Assembly (NCBI GenBank): GCA_025558075.1
Contig: JAHLKF010000001.1
Span: forward strand, 248,001-312,000
Origin: Gaertneriomyces semiglobifer
Taxonomy: Eukaryota; Chytridiomycota; Chytridiomycetes; Spizellomycetales; Spizellomycetaceae
Direction: 5' to 3'
DNA: 64,000 nt
The position numbers were made by a program, and so were the translations under genes. The notes under the pieces are model-generated. The model was given only the letters and a program-made list of their open reading frames with translations. It was not told the DNA's origin and ran no database searches. The stretch's first letter is position 1. Each line of letters begins with the position of its first letter. Shown one piece after another: positions 62,046 through 64,000 of this stretch.

Positions 62046-63134
62046 ATACGCCTGTTAGCTATCCCGGACCGGCCTTCGTTTCGATTGCTTTGTTGGGGCA
62101 TAGTATTGTACATCAAGTAAATGCTCCATGTTCCTTAGTTATACTGTAGATATATAGATACCATTTGACCGTCTCGGGCGATTTTGCCTCATCTTGCACC
62201 CACACGAAGCGACCCGGGTCTGAACTCCCATTTCCTAGAAGGCAGCGCCAACGAGTGAACGATTCCGGTACATTGCCTCAATGTTTTGCCACACCGTCGC
62301 GTGGCCCCACATATACCACACCGCTCCGACGATATATGCCGGACATTGGTCGATGTTACACGGTACGTCGAACCCTATCAGTCATAAGCCTCCTTCAGGA
62401 GGCTGAGGCTTCTGGACGTGCTTCATTAACTGGCTCGTGGGGTTGCAGTTTCCGTTTTCTCTGTTGATCTGCTTCGTTCTGCAGAGCGCGCGACTTCATT
62501 TCTTGCTATTCCATTGAGGTGTATCAGTCCGCAGGTACGGCATATATGCAATTCACAAAGGAAATATGTACCCATCGTGCTTTACAGTCGCGGTATGCTT
62601 GGAAGCTGGCGACACAGTGTTTTCTATATTGCTCCCTGAAAAGGTGCCCCTACGAGATGAGAACGTGCTACGCAACTCTCTGGAGGAACGAGAACTTGCC
62701 TATCAAAGTCGTATTTACGCATGCATTTCTGAGAAGCGAGAGATTCGACTTGGCAGTAGGATGTCATCGGCTCCAAATGGGAGGGCACAGAAAAGAGGCT
62801 CCCCATCTTCGTCGTGGCTACCTTGATCTTTTTCACAAGCTCAAACCGTTAGGAATACCGCTTATCGAGGGACAGCCTAGTCGTACCCCTTATTTTTCAT
62901 ACTCCGTTAAACAAAAGATGGCATCACCAACCATCCGTTGCCAATCTTTGTATATGTAGACTGGGGGTGTTGAATGCCTCAACGTCGCGAGTGTCAACGC
63001 CCAAGACCGGGTGCATGACTGTGCCATATACCCTAACACCAGCGCGCTCGCCAGTCGGCGAATATCAAAAACATTCCTTTGGCCAAAAAACCGACGAAGG
63101 CGACTACGAGCGCCCAGAAGCACCACTTGCAGCC
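62046..63134. other. Long gap between E2 and MRPL11 genes
   Basis: About 1.1 kb, the longest gene-free stretch. Open frames at 62519-62959 (+) and 62890-63126 (-) have no recognisable domain and odd composition. A 7-bp stem with a 4-nt loop (AGCCTCC-TTCA-GGAGGCT) lies at 62387-62404. An unrecognised RNA or spliced gene cannot be excluded. Confidence 0.3.
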
Positions 63135-63581
63135 ATGTCGAAAGCCGCTAAGCCCGCCATCGCTCAGAGCCTTCGCTTACTGGTTCCGGCTGGTAAAGCC
63201 GCGCCGGCTCCCCCTGTTGGTCCAGCTCTTGGGCAGCGTGGTGTCAAGTCGATCGACTTTTGCAAACTCTTTAACGACCGTACGAAGGATTACATCCAAG
63301 GAGTACCGATACCAACCTTTATCACCATCGAACCCAACAGATCGTTTACATTCGTAACAAAGGCACCTCCTACGCCGTGGTTGCTTCTCAAGGCTGCAGG
63401 CGTGGAAAAGGGCTCATCACGACCGCGAGATGTCATCGTGGGCAAAGTCAGCCTGAAGCACATTTACGAAATCGCAAAAATAAAGAGCGGTGACCCTGCG
63501 TTCCAAGGAATGTCGATGCGGAATATTTGCAGTCGAATTGTAGGAACAGCGAAAGGGATTGGCCTGGACGTATCATATTAA
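63135..63581 (+). CDS. MRPL11: Mitochondrial large-subunit ribosomal protein uL11m
   Basis: Single exon, 148 residues, typical of the family. The N-terminus SLRLLVPAGKAAPAPPVGPALGQRGV is the conserved L11 block, including the Pro-rich GTPase-centre contact. IEPNRSFTFVTKAPPTPWLLLKAAGV and ISMRNICSRIVGTAKGIGL-type end match (here GMSMRNICSRIVGTAKGIGL). Mitochondrial rather than cytosolic L12/uL11 is chosen because the PPVGPALGQRG pattern is bacterial-type. No long presequence precedes this ATG; an in-frame ATG at 62967 would add 56 residues of unlikely sequence. Confidence 0.94.
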   Translation: MSKAAKPAIAQSLRLLVPAGKAAPAPPVGPALGQRGVKSIDFCKLFNDRTKDYIQGVPIPTFITIEPNRSFTFVTKAPPTPWLLLKAAGVEKGSSRPRDVIVGKVSLKHIYEIAKIKSGDPAFQGMSMRNICSRIVGTAKGIGLDVSY

Positions 63582-64000
63582 ACGTTGGCGAGATCCACGA
63601 TGCACATATCACTGGGGCACACTCACAGGTCTCTGTATTGAAACTGCTTCCTCTCCGCCACCTTCATTACGATATGCGCTAGCCCTCCTGTTCTTCCTAT
63701 TATCCTTTCCTCCCATCTCATGATGACCCTTATGAAAGTGAAGAGCACGCGCTACGCAAGGTTAGGATCTCAAGAATCGATATATCCTTACCTTACAGCA
63801 TGCGGAGGATGCGAGCATGAGCTTGTGGCGTTGGAGGAGCTATTGTGTAGAGCATATTCATGAGTAGAACAATAAAGCCGTTTCAGAAATGAGCGTTGTA
63901 ATTTAAGGTAGACGAAGGCACTGTACATCTAAACCGCCTACGGGTGTCGATCCATCTGAGGCATCGCCTTAATGACCCCTGTCTTGTTGAGCCTGTCGAA
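63582..64000. other. Right-edge flank without supported gene
   Basis: About 420 bases after MRPL11. A minus-strand frame open to the window edge (64000-63938) could be the C-terminus of a neighbour, but another minus frame is equally open. Nothing can be called. Confidence 0.25.

Noticed and set aside
62519..62959. 146-residue open frame between E2 and MRPL11
   Set aside because: No domain, signal or family similarity and odd composition; could be chance.
63938..64000. Possible C-terminus of a minus-strand gene entering from the right edge
   Set aside because: Only 20 codons are visible and a second minus frame is equally open, so it cannot be told from chance.

Overview
The window is a gene-dense nuclear segment of a zoosporic (flagellated) fungus, most likely a chytrid. 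The fungal signals are many short introns (about 45 to 100 nt, GT-AG, often with a CTAAC/CTGAC-like branch site), ERG6, a copper-fist transcription factor, a Pex30-type dysferlin protein and a GPI-anchored aspartic protease. The flagellum signals are IFT144/WDR19, a FANK1-type protein and a TTC29-like TPR protein. Species-level placement is inference; nothing here looks viral, plasmid-borne or transposon-derived. About 30 protein-coding genes are supported. I assembled exon models by hand from frame, splice sites and family alignment from memory; in almost every model the summed exon length is a multiple of three.

Left third (1-21 kb): a GH5 endoglycoceramidase-like gene running off the left edge (-), a Pex30-like peroxin (+), COG5 (+), a small secreted GPI-type protein and a GPI-type aspartic protease (both -), ERG6 (+), an unrecognised multi-pass membrane protein (+), a head-to-head pair SQT1/AAMP-like WD40 (-) and GPN2 GTPase (+), and a mitochondrial RCC1-repeat protein like FMP25 (+).

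Middle third (21-42 kb): CLP1 (+), IBA57 (+), GPI8/PIG-K (-), FANK1-like (-), COQ2 (+), tRNA-splicing SEN54 (-), a copper-fist regulator with an unusual Cys-Cys tandem repeat tail (+), a FLX1-type mitochondrial carrier (-), a long-tailed ABCF ATPase (+), and a Golgi-type fringe-like glycosyltransferase with a PAN-like C-terminus (+).

Right third (41-64 kb): IFT144/WDR19 (-), PRP6 (+), SURF4/Erv29 (+), TRM112 (-), NPR3 (-), SEC18/NSF (+), cytochrome c (-), a TTC29-like TPR protein (+), a UBE2E-class ubiquitin-conjugating enzyme (+) and mitochondrial ribosomal protein L11 (+).

The genes are mostly independent housekeeping genes, not an operon or pathway cluster. Themes recur: secretory pathway and GPI anchoring (COG5, SEC18, SURF4, GPI8, two likely GPI-anchored products), mitochondrion (FMP25-like, IBA57, COQ2, FLX1-like, cytochrome c, MRPL11), RNA processing (CLP1, SEN54, PRP6, TRM112), and cilium/flagellum (IFT144, FANK1, TTC29-like). 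Many neighbours are divergent with short shared promoters. I found no convincing new multi-gene system. The most unusual items are the copper-fist protein's six 14-residue CC repeats, the set of first coding exons only 5-27 nt long, and the unrecognised membrane protein at 13.2-15.8 kb.
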